A DNA stretch of 64,000 nucleotides from Typha latifolia (Eukaryota > Streptophyta > Magnoliopsida > Poales > Typhaceae): assembly GCA_019914945.1 (NCBI GenBank), contig CM034104.1, positions 4,776,501-4,840,500 of the forward strand, written 5' to 3'. The notes under the pieces were generated by a model, which ran no database searches, was not told the origin of the DNA, and worked only from the letters and a program-made list of their open reading frames with translations. The first letter of the stretch is position 1, and each line of letters opens with the position of its first letter. Shown one piece after another: positions 1 to 16,033 of this stretch. The position numbers and the translations under genes are program-made.

Positions 1-819
1 GTATGTCTGTATATTTCAGGTTTTTGAAGGAGTTGGGACTTTTGCTTTTGAATTGTGTAAATTCCTTGTGGTCTTTAAATTTTATTCCACGTTGAGGAGG
101 AAAAATAGGGAAATGTTTGTTTAGAGGAAAACTGGAATTAGGCTTTAGATGAGCTGAACTTTTCTTGTACTTTATCCATCTTCTCTAGGTTTGGTAGAAT
201 TTGATCTGAAGTTATTTCAAAATTTTAATATCATATTTTGATTGGGCTTACTTGCAATTATCTTTCTGAGCCACTCACCATAATTTATCTCCTTTGTACT
301 ATAGCCATTGTATATGCAAACTATTTCTATCAAGTCCTCTTAAAGTCATCTATTTATATAGAAAATTGTATGTATATGAATTGCTGAAATTTTGTGTTAG
401 ATACTATCGTGATAAATATGTGTATGAAATATAAAATAAGGAGAAGATTAGAATTATACTTATGTTATTTATCTTTAATCTTAATTTCCAAAGACAGGGA
501 TTAGGTAGGTCTTTCTCTTTCCTTTCTTTTAAATGATGTCCTAATAGAGTTAAGAGATGTCCTAACTGATTTGTAATAAATCAATAAGCTCACCCATTAT
601 GTGCTTAAAATACATTGGATCTAATAATGTCTACATTGAGCCGTTCAATCACATCACGCGATAATAAACGGCTCATAAGCTCAATAATAAATAACCTAAC
701 ATGGCTTTACCATATATCTTAAAATTATTTTTGTTCAACCCAATTTTTTTAATTCAAATTTAAATTAAGTAATGCGAATCTATTTACATTAAATTCTAAC
801 ATTTTTTCTATTACGAACC
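1..819. other. AT-rich intergenic DNA, no gene recognised
   Basis: No open frame with a recognisable domain is seen on either strand. The sequence is AT-rich and full of stops in all frames. The right edge grades into the decayed LTR described next. Confidence 0.5.
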
Positions 820-1600
820 GGCTTGATCTAATCTGTAACGGTTATAGACCGGTTTGAGGATGTGACTTTCGAAGGATCTAGCTATTGGATGTTGCAGATA
901 TGTTGTCGGCCTTGAAGAGAGCTTTCCAACGAATCCAAGATCGTAGAGTTTGGATGGCTAGATTTTGAGATATAGACCGAACAATGACTAAAGGTCGGAT
1001 AAATCTTAACTTGTTAGCCCTTCAATGACTAGGTAGGTACTAAGAAAATTCTTTTAGAGTAAATGGGAGGAAGTTACTACAGAAGAGGGGTATTAGGAGA
1101 TAGGGGAGGTTGACCAAGGACTTGGGCAGTGAAAAAGGGAGGTAGGAGAGGGCACCAATGACTAGAGCAAGGAGGAGGGAGATAAGGGCAACAATGCCGA
1201 TCCAATTATCAAATAAACTTTAATTAGAGTTTCCTCCATATATTTATAGAGCCTTACCCTTTTGACCCAAACAACCAAATTAAAACCCTAATAAACTAAC
1301 AGTTCTTGCCACGGTGCGTTCGAACATGCCCGATCGCATTCGAAAACGCAAATACTGTTCTCTGTCATTACGAACGCGTGTAGGCGTTCGAACAGGCTCG
1401 AACGTGCAAATCTCGTTCTCTATTTTTATGAATGAGTGTGGGCGTTCGCATGGCCCGTTCGAACGCGGGTTCCTGGCATTCGAACGTCCCCAACAAAAAG
1501 TCTTATTTTCTCAAACAAAAATTAAACTAGATAAATAGACTCATCCCAATGAACCAAATGTCATGAGTGGATCTAATTTGATCGAGTCGAATTATTTTCT
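820..1600 (-). mobile_element. Decayed LTR-like segment with TTCGAA array
   Basis: Read on the minus strand this looks like a retrotransposon LTR. A cluster of TTCGAA-centred motifs (1314-1500) is followed by a TATA-like box (about 1238-1251, CTATAAATATA on the minus strand), a long pyrimidine-rich leader, and an end (about 815-880) resembling the ends of the LTRs at 19363-19901 and 63157-63646 (a TAGATC block followed by GTAATAG). No clear primer binding site survives inside it and the outer boundary near 1600 is a guess. The family could be Ty3/gypsy-like, because the end resembles the other gypsy-like LTRs in the window, but this is inference. Confidence 0.42.
1314..1500. repeat. Cluster of GTTCGAAC-type palindromic motifs
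   Basis: About six copies of a core close to gcGTTCGAACgc occur within 190 bp (for example near 1317, 1336, 1387, 1460 and 1477), separated by unrelated sequence. The cluster lies 63 bp upstream of the TATA-like box of the minus-strand LTR. Similar clusters are found at 11094-11284 and 32120-32340. An open frame across this region is only a by-product of the stop-poor motif. Confidence 0.7.
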
Positions 1601-2126
1601 TTGATATTATTTTATGAGAAAAAATAATCTTTCTTTGAATATATTTCAATTTACAACTTTAAATCCTCTTTTGTGTGTAAATCTCATTGAAGTTCATGCA
1701 ATATCCAACAAGTTTGATTAAAAGCAAGTCATTGCAGGAGAACAAAATAGCAAGACAAATTCAGCGTAAGCTGCAACTCGGTCTTTTCTGCACCTTGTTT
1801 GGTTTTGATGAAGAGAATCATAGAGAAGAGAAGAGAAAGTTGGTCCAAGAATATATATATGTGGATATAAATTTTAGAAGAAAACAAATAAGAAAAGAAG
1901 AGAAAAATAGAGAAAGAGACGAAAAAAACTTTCCAAAAGAAAAGAAAAGAGGGGAGATAAAGAAAGAGCTTTTGTGGATAATAAATAACCTAATAAATTT
2001 GGGTTGTACTAACAAATCAAATGAATCTCCTAGATTCTTTCTTATTTATCTTCATCCAACTAACTCTTTTACCTTGATCAATAGTTATCTTAGCAATTAC
2101 TTCCGAAGAAAAATAGGCTTTCGCTA

Positions 2127-2735
2127 AGGAGATCCCTTATCTCCTATTTTATTTATCTTGGTGATTGGTCTGCTCTTTCCAATGATCTCTAAATCTAAAG
2201 CTCATGCTAATGTGATCATCAAAAGTATTGGTCATTCTTTTGACTTTGGAACTTTCCATTCTTCCCTATGCCGGTGATACTTTATTATTTCTAAACCCGA
2301 GTCCTTTTGACTCTTCCTATTTATTTCTTGTCGGTCTTCTAAGCGCATACTTTTTAAATGCTTGGACTCCATTAGACGTGGCTTCCTTTGGAAGAGCGTA
2401 TCTTCTTGCCTTAGCTTCAATTGTCTGAATAATTGAAAGACTACCTGCACATTAAAGATTCAAGGCAAGCTGAGGATTAGAGATCTCTGTGGTTCCAACA
2501 TTGTTCTTCATGAACCTACACTTTTTTGATCTATTCTTCCGTTTGGAAAGGTCTTCTCAAGACTTCGATAATTTTTTGTTGTGGTATTTCACATTCTTCA
2601 AGTGGTGGTTCCTTAACTAAGTTTTGGTTTATTAGATGGTTCACAAAATCTTTATTGATGCATGTTTTTTTCTTCAACTTTTGAGCTCTGTTTTAGTAAG
2701 GATATATCTATCACTGAAGCTTCACATTTTTCATA
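2127..2735 (+). pseudogene. LINE (non-LTR) reverse transcriptase fragment
   Basis: The translation starts with GDPLSPILFILVIGLLFP, the classic block of plant L1-type LINE reverse transcriptases. It is followed after a short gap and frame change by YAGDTLLFLNP, a damaged form of the YADD catalytic block (second motif residue pair altered from AD to AG). Further on, decayed stretches resembling the region after the RT domain (RRGFLWKSV, KIQGKLRIRD, FGKVFSRL) continue to about 2735 with stops and frameshifts. No endonuclease domain, ORF1 or poly(A) tail is seen. The piece is clearly non-functional. The lysine-rich open stretch at 1687-2127 just before it is low-complexity and is not supported as a gene. 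Confidence 0.8.
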
Positions 2736-2739
2736 TTGA

Positions 2740-3536
2740 GATTCCTAATTCTAACATTCTTCATCAGAGCTCTATATACAAATTCATTAATTTGAAAGAA
2801 GCCCAACTCCTCTGTATATAGAAGTCGAGTATAATAAGTCATATTCGAACTAGTCCTAAAAATTTATACGACTCAAACTAAAATTTACCTTAAATACTTA
2901 AATAACTTAATTAGACTTGTCTTAATGGCTCGCATAAGAGATAAGTATGAATTAATTAAAGATAAATAGACTCGATCTATCGAGCATAATATTTTCACGA
3001 TGCAATCCGATCTGACTCGGTTCATATCACTCTGTTTTAATTTTTTTTTTACCAAAATAGATTGTTCATTTAAACTTATTACCAAAAGGTATTTATTTTA
3101 TAATAGTCCTAACTAAATGGAACTCATAGTGTTTTAATATTTTACTTTTAGAATTTCGTTTAAGTTATTATTTTAGCATATTAAGTAAAAATTTTAATTT
3201 TATATAAAAAACGCTTGTCTTGATAATATTTTTACTCAAGTGATAAAATACTTATGAGTTTCTTTTTTAACAGGGCTATAGTAAATAGACCCTTTTTAAG
3301 TAATAAGATTGATATATTGGTAAATAAAGTTTAGAACTAGAATAGTTTGGTTGAAACGCACACAATAGGTTTATAATAATAATAAAATAAAAAATAGGGT
3401 GTAGATTGTAGAAATCTTTGGGGCTAATCACCGACCCACAGTTTCCTTGCTGTCGCGCTTCACTGCACAGTAATCAGTACTCGTCTTCTCCGTTAAGGAA
3501 TCTTTGAGTTCGGGAGGATACCCATTTCAGATCACC
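2740..3536. other. Intergenic region and 5' leader of the deaminase gene
   Basis: AT-rich sequence without coding signal up to about 3400. The last 120 bases before the ATG at 3537 become more GC-balanced and probably hold the transcription start and 5' UTR of the downstream gene. No unambiguous TATA box was identified. Confidence 0.45.
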
Positions 3537-7221
<3,685 letters not shown>

Positions 7222-10200
7222 CGGCTTAAAATGCCCTAACAAAAAGTCTCTTAATGAACCTTGTACTACTTCTGGTACGATTTCTCATTTTACTGCTGGT
7301 CAAAGAATTTCTGTGAAATATTTTCTGTAACACTAGAAGAAAGCCCAGGGCAGTGTTCGCTGCCTGCACATATGAAACTATTCGAAAATTCACTCTAAAG
7401 GTGCACCTCGACTAAACTATTTACTCAGTAATGCAAAACAATAATGATAAATTGCATTGCACCTAAGAGCCATGAGAACTTCCTATTGCAATAGGTTCTC
7501 TGACTTAATGAGAATGTTGAGTTGTTGATCATATAGTTACCTGGTAATAAACATGGCAAATAGAAAATGAGTGTTGTAGATGTACTGGAGTCATATTTGA
7601 AGCTTTCTTTCTGCTTTGGAGTTCACTGTCAACTGGTGGCATGTACTTACTGTCATGCAAATGCATTCTTGCTTTTCGATAAAATCCTATTCTGGTCACT
7701 AGTCGAATAGCTTAGCAGTTATTCTCTTCCATCTGTTTATGAAGATATACACAAGAGACATATCTCTAGGTTTGTTCGACACTGCTGATTAAGGAATTAC
7801 AATAGCTCTTTAGAGATATTATTAGTTAAATTCAACATTATGGATTTAGATTATCATGATAAGGTGGATGATACGATGACATTTCTTAATAGATAGTTCC
7901 CAGCATTCCTATAATTAATCTTTTAGCTACTAATTATGCAACTAATCACATTGTAGAACTGTTTCGTTAAATGTATCTTGTGTTGTTAATATTCACTTGG
8001 ACTCTGTTCAGAAATAAGAAATGCATTCTTAATATGGATTCACTTTAGTTCCATAGTGTTTCAACTTCTAAGGATCAGTTGAATGGCCTTCTTACAAGAT
8101 TTTCCCCTTGTTTCATTTAAGTTAGCTGGAGTTGGACTTTACACCAAGCCTGACCTAATTTTGGCAAACTTTTCTAGTTCAAACTTGCCATAGATGAGGT
8201 TTAGAAAAGTAGGTAGAAACTTTTAGAGTTGGCAAATTTGTTTCACTCAAGTTAGCTGGATTTGGAATCCTCTCCATTGTTCAATTAGTATTCACTAGTT
8301 TTCCTGCCTTTTTGTTTTTGACGAACGATTAGGTCCATTGACTGGTGGGTTATACAGCTATTTTACTATATAAATTGAAGCAAGTTCTGTAACTCAGCAG
8401 CACTTAGGTTATGGATCTTCTTGCACTTGGCATGACGATCTGCGATTGGCCATTAAACTTGTGCAGCAGTTAATATATAGTGCATGCTGCCTGCTAGGTA
8501 TATCGATTGTCATGTTCTTGATAGTTGTCATTCAGGATTAAAGTCTAAAGTCTGATAAGCTTGTCAAGTTTCAGACTTTCCCAAGTAAATACAAACTTGA
8601 TCTCTTCTAAATCATGGGCCCCTTTAGTCATCTGAGCATAGTCTAGATGGTGGCAATGTGCCCAATTATTTCAAAATTAGGTCATCTAACATACTAAAAC
8701 AGTGTCGAAGATAAGAGATCAATTATTGGATCAATAGGAGGGTAAGCTAATGAGACAAGAAAAAAAGAAAGGATTTGAAGACTATTCATCCCACCAATAC
8801 TTTAATTTGGTCCTCCATGTTCTTCCAAAACTACCTCTTCCTTCCCTTTCATCACCTAACCTTTTCCTCCTCCTCTTTCATGGAAAAAGAGGGCCACTTG
8901 ACACACATTTCCTTCGCCATTTCATTTTTACTACTTCCCAGTTCCCATGCTTGTCTCTTAATTTTCATTCTACTTGGAATTGTTTGCATCTTATTAGTAA
9001 ATTAGAGCATTTGTAATTAACTCTATCCTGGTTTCGTGTGCAGATCTTTAAAGGGCAAAATGATGATATCATGACAAACTTGACATTGTGGTTTCTTGTA
9101 AGACTAGGAATTGTAAGAAAGGTTGCTCTCAAGTTTTGTACCCATTGAACAAGGAAAGTATAAGAAGTCAATGAAGGATTACTAAAGTCACAACAATTCT
9201 TTGACAAGATGTGAATAAATGGGGTCTTAGTCTTAGATGTCAACATTTTACACAGACTACAGCCACAAGGGAGAGTCCCAGATAGAGAACAATAGCCTAA
9301 GAGAATGGTAGGTCTAAGTCTTTAACATAGAAGCCAAAAGATAGGGGAAGAAAGCTTTCAATGTCTTATGCTTCAAAGTATGGGAAAGCATTCAATGTCT
9401 TATGCTTCAAATTTGCATTTTTCTATTCAGCATTTTGTAGACAGTGAGAGATAAAATCCTTTCCATGGTGCTTATTACCTCAAAATTCTTTAATAACTCG
9501 AAAGAGAGTTAACCCTTCTAAGTTTATATGCCAAACAATGTACCCAAATATTTGATGTTCAAACTTATTTGCTTGACTCTATCACTTTTAGTTGACTGGG
9601 ATGCCCTGTCTGAATAAGTCCATATAAACTGCTAATAAAGTAGTGATTAATTATTGTAAAAGTCATTAATATATTTAGACATCTTGGGATTATATCTTAA
9701 TAGATCTTTAGCTATGAGTATTAAGAATCGCTTACCGGCGAAAGCATATATAAGGCACCTACTTGAACTAGAAGTGACCTACTCGGGTAAATAAGTTTGA
9801 AATTAACCTACTTGGGTACATATTTTGTTCACATACCCCTTCTTGGCCAAAAACATACTACAAAATCTTATTGGCAATCTAAGTAGGGTTAGGTGGGTTC
9901 CTATAGGATAATAACTTGCTTAACTCGCATAACTTATTTTACCAATATAACAATATCACACTTTAAAAGGCATAATCATGACACGAACATCGAATCATTA
10001 AGCCACCAAAATGTAGCTTTGAAATTTGCATTTAACTAGCACGAACTCTTCTCAAAAAGTCCTCCACCAACTATATATGATTCCATGGTTCTAATAAAGA
10101 GGTTGCACTTTCTACCAAGTCAACTCGGCTACTCCCAAATTGGATAAAGAAAAAAGGTTCTCTTTCACAATCATTCTTTAACCTCCTGTGTCTCCTCTCA

Positions 10201-10954
10201 GAAGATTCATCTTGTAGGAATGATTATGGATAAAAGAGATCTTAAAGCATCTTTTTAAAAAACTAGTTTAGGTAACATGTCATATCCTATCTTAAAGAAA
10301 ATAAGGATATCAAGGATAATTTAGTTTGGAGCAAGCAACCTTTGCAAGGTATCACATTGATTCATCCCCTATTGGTCATGAAGATACTCATGCTTTGCAT
10401 GCATGACCAATTAAAACACACCCTCTCCCATAGTTTAATAATTCTATATGGTGATATTATTCTAGTTTACATGTGATATTATTATTATTTTTTGTAATGA
10501 TCTACACAGGGGTAGAAAAAACAATAAATGCCAAGTGACTATCATTCATTTTCTCATAGCCAACTTGTTTCAATTAATTTTATTTGATTGAGACCTTACT
10601 CAAAGTAAATGATAGAAATAAAGAGGTGCAGTAATAATACTATATGGAGTACCATAGATATTTAATCAAAATAAATAAATAAATAGGGTACTTTACAAAA
10701 ATGACCATGTAGGTTATGCCTTAAACCCAATATATTAATTTTGTGATATTAATAATCTCAACTATGAATCTTTTGCTTATTTTTTTTAAGATGATTGAGA
10801 TACTTCATTGGATGACCATGTATTTGGGAGAGTTTACGGTGGTAGAGATGATAGCTTAGGAGAGGATAAGAGAGGGATAAAATGTATTTCGTTTTATGTT
10901 TGATGAAAATAGTGAACAAATTTAATAGAAGGAGATGGGAAATCCTATTATTTT
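7222..10954. other. 3' UTR and gene-free intergenic region
   Basis: The first few hundred bases after the stop at 7221 are the likely 3' UTR of the deaminase gene. The rest is AT-rich, with only short open frames lacking domains, codon bias or splice context (for example 8750-9016 and 8965-9246). No RNA gene or clearly bounded transposon was recognised. Confidence 0.5.
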
Positions 10955-11093
10955 TGTTAGGTTTTTATTTGTTGGCAATTATGTACAAAATATTCTAAGT
11001 ATATTTTTTCATGTATATGAGCTTTACGCAAGTCTAGAATATCTCTGGTTTGAAGAATTGCAAGATTATTGGAGAAAAGCCGTCGAGTTCACA

Positions 11094-11284
11094 CCGCGTT
11101 CACAAACGCGTTCAAACGCGGATACTGCGTTCACACAGACAGAGAGCCGTGTTCACAAACGCGTTCGAACGCGGGTACTGCGTTCACACAGACCGAGAGC
11201 TGCGTTCATAAACACGTTCGAACGCAACCTGAAGAATTCAAGCTGTCACGTTCGAACGCACTCGAGCCCGTTCGAACGCACCAA
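11094..11284. repeat. 53-bp tandem repeat with GTTCGAACGC motifs
   Basis: Two nearly identical 53-bp units (11094-11146 and 11147-11199) and a partial third (from 11200) each contain GTTCACAAACGCGTTC followed by a GTTCGAACGC-type core and a GTTCACACAGAC block. Two more isolated GTTCGAACGC cores lie at about 11250 and 11271. The array is 112 bp upstream of the LTR's TATA-like box. Confidence 0.85.
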
Positions 11285-11299
11285 CAAAGTTTAAGAATA

Positions 11300-11387
11300 T
11301 TGTACTTTTGTGAGTACGGATAAGATTAGGATTTGGCTCTATCTTGTACTTTCATGAGTGCGGATAAGATTTGAATTTGACTCTATC
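11300..11387. repeat. 44-bp tandem duplication in LTR
   Basis: Two diverged direct copies (11300-11343 and 11344-11387) share TTGTACTTT, GAGT.CGGATAAGATT and GACTCTATC or GGCTCTATC blocks. They sit between the TTCGAA array and the TATA-like box. Confidence 0.8.
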
Positions 11388-11817
11388 TTGGAGATCATAT
11401 ATAAGGATTGTGAAACCCTATCTCTAGGGTGGTTGAAGAAGCATTATTGAAGGAGACTTCTTGAGGCTACATCGGTTTTTCAACCAACAAGGTTCCACTG
11501 ATCTACAAATCTTAATCTTTCGTCTTAAGGGCTATCTAGACGAAAGATCAATCTCGAGGGTTACTGAGATTGGACTTCAATCACGAGAAGCGGTGAATCG
11601 TGGGTTCTAGTGAGCAAGACTGAGAGGAACAAAGTCGTTTGGATCGACGGGTTGTTTTGAGAGTCAGTCTTGTAATTGTTACTGTTCTAGTGATTGGTTT
11701 TGATCCGAGTTTGGATCCGTGGTTTTTTCCCGTTTGGATTTTTCCACGTTAAAATCTTGGCGTTCATCTCTGTTTTCGTTCTTAATATTTCTACGAACTT
11801 TTATTTAAGCGAACGAG

Positions 11818-11833
11818 TGATATCATTGCCTAG
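11818..11833 (+). other. Retrotransposon primer binding site (initiator tRNA-Met type), decayed
   Basis: TGATATCATTGCCTAG differs at three positions from the TGGTATCAGAGC-type sequence that pairs with plant initiator methionine tRNA. Its place directly after the copia-like LTR supports the call. Confidence 0.5.
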
Positions 11834-12522
11834 TATTTAGATACATACTTGTGTCTAGGGGTTTTTTCAATTTTGATGTCCATTCTAGTGAGAGAATCCA
11901 TCCAATAATTAAGTTTGGATGAAAAATGTAATAGTTTCATACTATTCTAAATTAACAAGGGACAAAGTGATACAAGTAAAAGTTTATAAAGATAATTTAA
12001 TTTTAAACATAATTAAAATTAAATTATTTGTAATTTAGCCAAAATTTTAATAAGTACATGGATAGAGCTCTAAACTTCACCATCGTGCGTACAGAGGCCC
12101 ACGTTCAAGATTCTCCAAACCTTTTGCGATAATTACACCGACCATCTAAACTATTATCTAATTTTTTCATAAACTCTCTTATATATTTATTTGATACTTT
12201 AACCCTTTTAATTATGTAAAATATTTCAAATAGTATTTCCATCGTTTTTTCTATTGTTAAGAAGAGTGGGCGGAAGATATTGGACAGCTGATGTATCTTT
12301 AATAGTTTAAAGGGTCATTATATATAAAATAAAAAAAAATTTAAAAAATTATTATAAAAAAGAACGATAGTTGAGAGGATAAAAATAGAATTATATCTTC
12401 TAAAATAAAATATTCAATGACTGCTAAAGTGTTAAGATCTTTTTCCACTCCCTCTCCTTGTCATGGAGTGTCAGTTGGGGCGCCGCTTTCGTTTACTAGA
12501 TAAATCTCCACTTCTACCTCAC

Positions 12523-12560
<38 letters not shown>

Positions 12561-13806
12561 TCTTGGCTCCATTGCTTGACGACCCCATTCCAAACTCTAT
12601 GCTCTTTCTCTCTCCTATTTGACGCTGCCATTATTGGCCAGACTAAGAATATCTCGACTCCATCCGAATAATATATTGGAGTTTGTGCAACCTTGCCAAC
12701 CTCCAAGTGGCGATAGGAAATGGGAACAAAGCAAAGAAATCTGAGAAACGACGTGATTGTAAATTAATATGATGAATTCCTTCCGACTGTCTTATAATGG
12801 AGGTGGAGGAGATCGCAACTCACAAGGAGATGTTTTTGTTTGTTTCCTGAGCCAGATAACCCCTTCGGTGCAAGTGATATAATCATGACAACATGAATTT
12901 GTATAAGGTGATGATAAATTTTCATTTTTAACTTTTTTTTTTAATTTTAATTTGAACCTTGTATTTCTAGTTAGAGACCCTAGGCCACAATTATATTTAT
13001 TTAACATTTTATTTGGATGATTTCGATTTATAAAACTTTTTTTAATTTCACCGTCAACGACAGTTTCTGAATCTCCGCTATAGAGATTTGAGTGGGACAC
13101 TATTAAATTTCTACTATTTTTCTCTTAAAAATAAATAAATAAATAAATAAAAATAAAAACATCAACGACTACTGGTCGTCTGAATAATTCCAAATTTAAA
13201 AGACAAGTGACAGGATTATGACATAATTCTTAGATACAACTTGAGCTCTAGAATCTCATGCCTAACATTGACATGGCACTGACGAGTCTACAGAAAATGG
13301 CATAAAATTTCATTTTCATTCTTTGTGACTGCCAACCATCTCTTATAAATTAAATAGCTTAGAAGAAAAAAACTGAGTCAATTACCACATCTTGGCCCAC
13401 TAATAGTAGGCGAAGTATTGCATACTTTAATAGGGAAGGCGATCTAAATAAGTCCCAAAGAGGACAGGAGCAATGCTTGTGACTATCCATGTTAGGGCTA
13501 CTTATGTACAATTAGTATTTAATATCCTCAATACTTGACTTAATTAGGTCGTGGTAATTAATTAACATAAGATTGTACTACACTTTGTAGTACACTTGGT
13601 AGGTAATGCATGCATTAGATAACAATATCTTGGTTTAAATACAAACCTTGCAGCATAATGGCACATGCAAGTTCTTAAATAATTGTCTTAGCGGATTTGA
13701 TTTGAATTAAAGATTGATTACATAAATTTCATTGAATAGTTGAGGATTTCTAATATATTATTTAGAGAGAAGAGATAAGATAGATGACGTGTTATAATAC
13801 TCTATT
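11834..13806. other. Intergenic region, no gene recognised
   Basis: AT-rich DNA with a composite (CT)n(CA)n microsatellite at 12523-12560. A stretch around 12455-12790 weakly resembles 16735-17030 on the other side of the neighbouring copia element. Short open frames such as the minus-strand one at 12792-13100 have no recognisable domain. Confidence 0.45.
12523..12560. repeat. (CT)n(CA)n compound microsatellite
   Basis: A run of CT repeats changes directly into CA repeats; about 38 bp in total with no interruption. Confidence 0.95.
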
Positions 13807-14392
13807 TGTTGTGCACATCTTGACACTAAGTGTGGAAAGTATTCTAACACTATGTGTATACTCCGAAAGGGACATAAAAAATAGAAATAAAGCAAGCAAA
13901 AATAATATATGTAGAAAACCTTCTAGATAGGGAAAATCCACATAGTAATAGAGAAAAATCTACTAATTGAGAAAACAGAGTATAACATCTTAAACTTCTT
14001 AGTTAAATTAATCATATAGTACAAGAATTGTACGATGACAAACCATAGGAAAATCTTTAGAAAAAGTATTAGAGAAGATAATATTCGACTAAGAGGATTC
14101 ATTCTGTCATGGATCCCTAATTATCAAAGCTGATGCAAATGTCGAATATCAACTAGAAGCCCAAGCGGAACCCTTTCCTTTACTTTATTCTTTTTCCACT
14201 TTTTATATCTACGATTTTTCTCGTACTTCATCTAACCTATATTGATCTCTTTTCATAGGTGTTCAAAACCCATGTCATTCTCCTAGTTAAATTATGATAT
14301 ACTCTTAATTCTATTAGGAAACTCCTCATAAATTTCATAATTTTATTAAAAGAGGTCTCACTATCTTTATCATGCGGAGGCATAATCTAACA
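13807..14392 (-). repeat. 3' LTR of the minus-strand copia element
   Basis: Aligns along its whole length with 16034-16669, with many substitutions and small indels (586 versus 636 bp). The divergence indicates an old insertion. Shared blocks include GAGGATTCATTCTGT and the terminal TGTTGTGCACA. Confidence 0.85.
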
Positions 14393-14429
14393 AATTTCCT
14401 CTCCTCCTGACTCATAAGGAGAATTTCTC

Positions 14430-15180
14430 TTAGCTTACCAAACTTTGTTCCTTTGATAGGAGTTTCATTGTAAAAAATGACGCATAACCATCACTTAATA
14501 AAGATGCGAACTTCACCCTACATCTTCTGTCGACCAAGCAACCTCTGTCTTGTTGTAAGTTTGATGAAGACTTTCTCCTAGTTTTCACCTTTCTTTTGAG
14601 TAATTTCAATTCTGTCTTGTACACCGTGCAACGTTTGTTTTCCTCTTGCAACAACAAGAACACCATTAGTAATTTTTCAACATCTTATACTAGAAGAATT
14701 TTTCTATCCCTCTTATCCAACTTACCAACTAATATTAGGTTATGCTGAAAGTCTAGCACCTGTCTTACATCTTTGAGAACCATCTTATATCCAATATTCA
14801 TATCAATACAAACATCACTTACAACGACAACTTTCAACACATCTACACTACTCTTTTTTACATAGCCAAAATTTCTTGGCTTATATCATGAGTATATCTC
14901 AACTCAGTGTAATCAAACTATTTGTGTTCAGATAAGTTTATCCACAAGCTAAAAGGCTAAGTATGTCACCATCTGTTACTATGGTGGCTTATCATCTAAA
15001 CCTATAAAGTTTTGGTCTTCTCCTTCTCATCTTCCAGCTTTCAACACCATCTTATGATGTCTCAGCTTACCACCATGCCAACAAACTATTTCAATTTTAT
15101 TCTTCGACCTTCCACTTAATATCTCTCTCTGGTATGGATTTTTACTCTTATTTCTCCCTATTCTCTGTACAAAAAAATGC
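14430..15180 (-). pseudogene. Copia gag zinc-knuckle and protease/pre-integrase remnant
   Basis: Minus-strand translations with several stops and frameshifts show, in order, a degenerate CCHC zinc knuckle (CWHGGKLRHHKMVL, near 15090), then SDVCIDMNIGYKMVLKDVR and LNLI-like text (LVGKL, near 14790-14840). These correspond to the end of the copia protease region and its link to the pre-integrase domain. Finally a frame at 14430-14666 resembles the start of the pre-integrase domain (CTVYKTELKL). The knuckle has lost cysteines. The product cannot function. Confidence 0.65.
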
Positions 15181-15372
15181 ATGTGTCTCAGACGGACTCA
15201 AGAATTCTATCTAGTATTCTCATTCAATGAACTACTTATGACCCAACTCATAGTCACTACACCATAAAAACGGTTACTCGAAGACACCACCGTCTCCCAA
15301 CTATTGCATTACCAACTCAGTAGTAGTAATACTTGTAAATATCATCTAGAACCGTCTTCACAGACGATACGA

Positions 15373-15662
15373 CTCATGCGGGCGAACAATATGAACCTAG
15401 AGCCCCATTGCGCTAGGCAGTTGGCAGGCAAAGAAAGGGGGGTGAGCCGGCCGGTCGGGGCCTTAGCGATATGTCAAAGAGGCAAAGAGAAGCACTTTTG
15501 CTATTGAGAAAGCGACGGGTCAACCTGATGGGCATTCCCACTAGTTGTAGCTAGGTATCCATAGCCAAAGGGGATGAGGAAGGGGCTGACAAAACAACAA
15601 GCTAGCTCACCCCTAACACAACGAGCGTGAAGGCGTAATTGTCAACCAACTGAACCACTCTT
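15373..15662. other. GC-rich insert of unknown origin inside the copia element
   Basis: This stretch is clearly more GC-rich than everything around it, with blocks such as GAGCCGGCCGGTCGGGG and CGCTAGGCAGTTGGCAGG. It does not look like copia gag coding in any frame. Its composition would fit a transferred piece of organellar (for example mitochondrial) DNA, but I cannot match it to a named organellar locus, so the origin is open. Confidence 0.35.
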
Positions 15663-16033
15663 CTAAAATTTAAAATTTATAAGCTTTTGTATCAGGATTG
15701 CTTTGTTACCTTGTCTTCCTCTCGTACAACCATTCCAGCTTCTTTCATGAAGTATGTGCTAAGGTCTCTGTTGACACATTGGAATACACTATAATAAGAC
15801 CATTGTCGAATTTGTTTGATAGCTTTTTGATCTTTCATCCTCCACTCGGTCATCTTTCTTCTCTTTTGGTTTGCCTCTTTACCTCAAAAAGGGGTAAATA
15901 GATCACAATATAGAAGGTCCTCCATCTACTCCTTCTCGATCAATTAATTTTTCGTTTAGACTAATCATCTTCCCTATATTGAACTCTATAATTCACACTC
16001 AATCCTACTCTCGAATCTAACTCTAATACTATT

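Larger units (their letters stand above)
10955..11817 (+). mobile_element. Copia-like LTR (5' LTR of a truncated element)
   Basis: The segment begins TGTTAGGTTTTTATTTG. It contains a TTCGAA-motif array (11094-11284), a 44-bp tandem duplication, a TATA-like box CATATATAAGG (11396-11406), and near its end the block TTTTTTCCCGTTTGGATTTT followed by CCACGT, a sequence conserved in the 3' part of many plant copia LTRs. A primer-binding-site-like sequence follows immediately at 11818. The exact left boundary is uncertain, and no gag or pol coding follows, so only the LTR and a stub of leader survive. The open frames across the array are by-products of the repeats. Confidence 0.6.

Noticed and set aside
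1314..1500. Heat-shock elements or Pol III B-boxes in the TTCGAA arrays
   Set aside because: Heat-shock elements need two bases between TTC and GAA. The B-box needs a C in the ninth place of GWTCRANNC, which most copies lack. Neither fits.
1687..2127. 146-codon Lys/Arg/Glu-rich plus-strand frame
   Set aside because: Low-complexity purine-rich DNA. Its last codons run into the LINE reverse transcriptase scrap, and no domain or splice context supports a gene.
8750..9246. Overlapping 76-93 codon frames on both strands
   Set aside because: No domain, no conserved start context and no codon bias; consistent with chance open frames.
11094..11284. CRISPR-like array of regular direct repeats
   Set aside because: The units are adjacent tandem copies without unique spacers, in a plant LTR; CRISPR arrays do not fit a plant nuclear setting.
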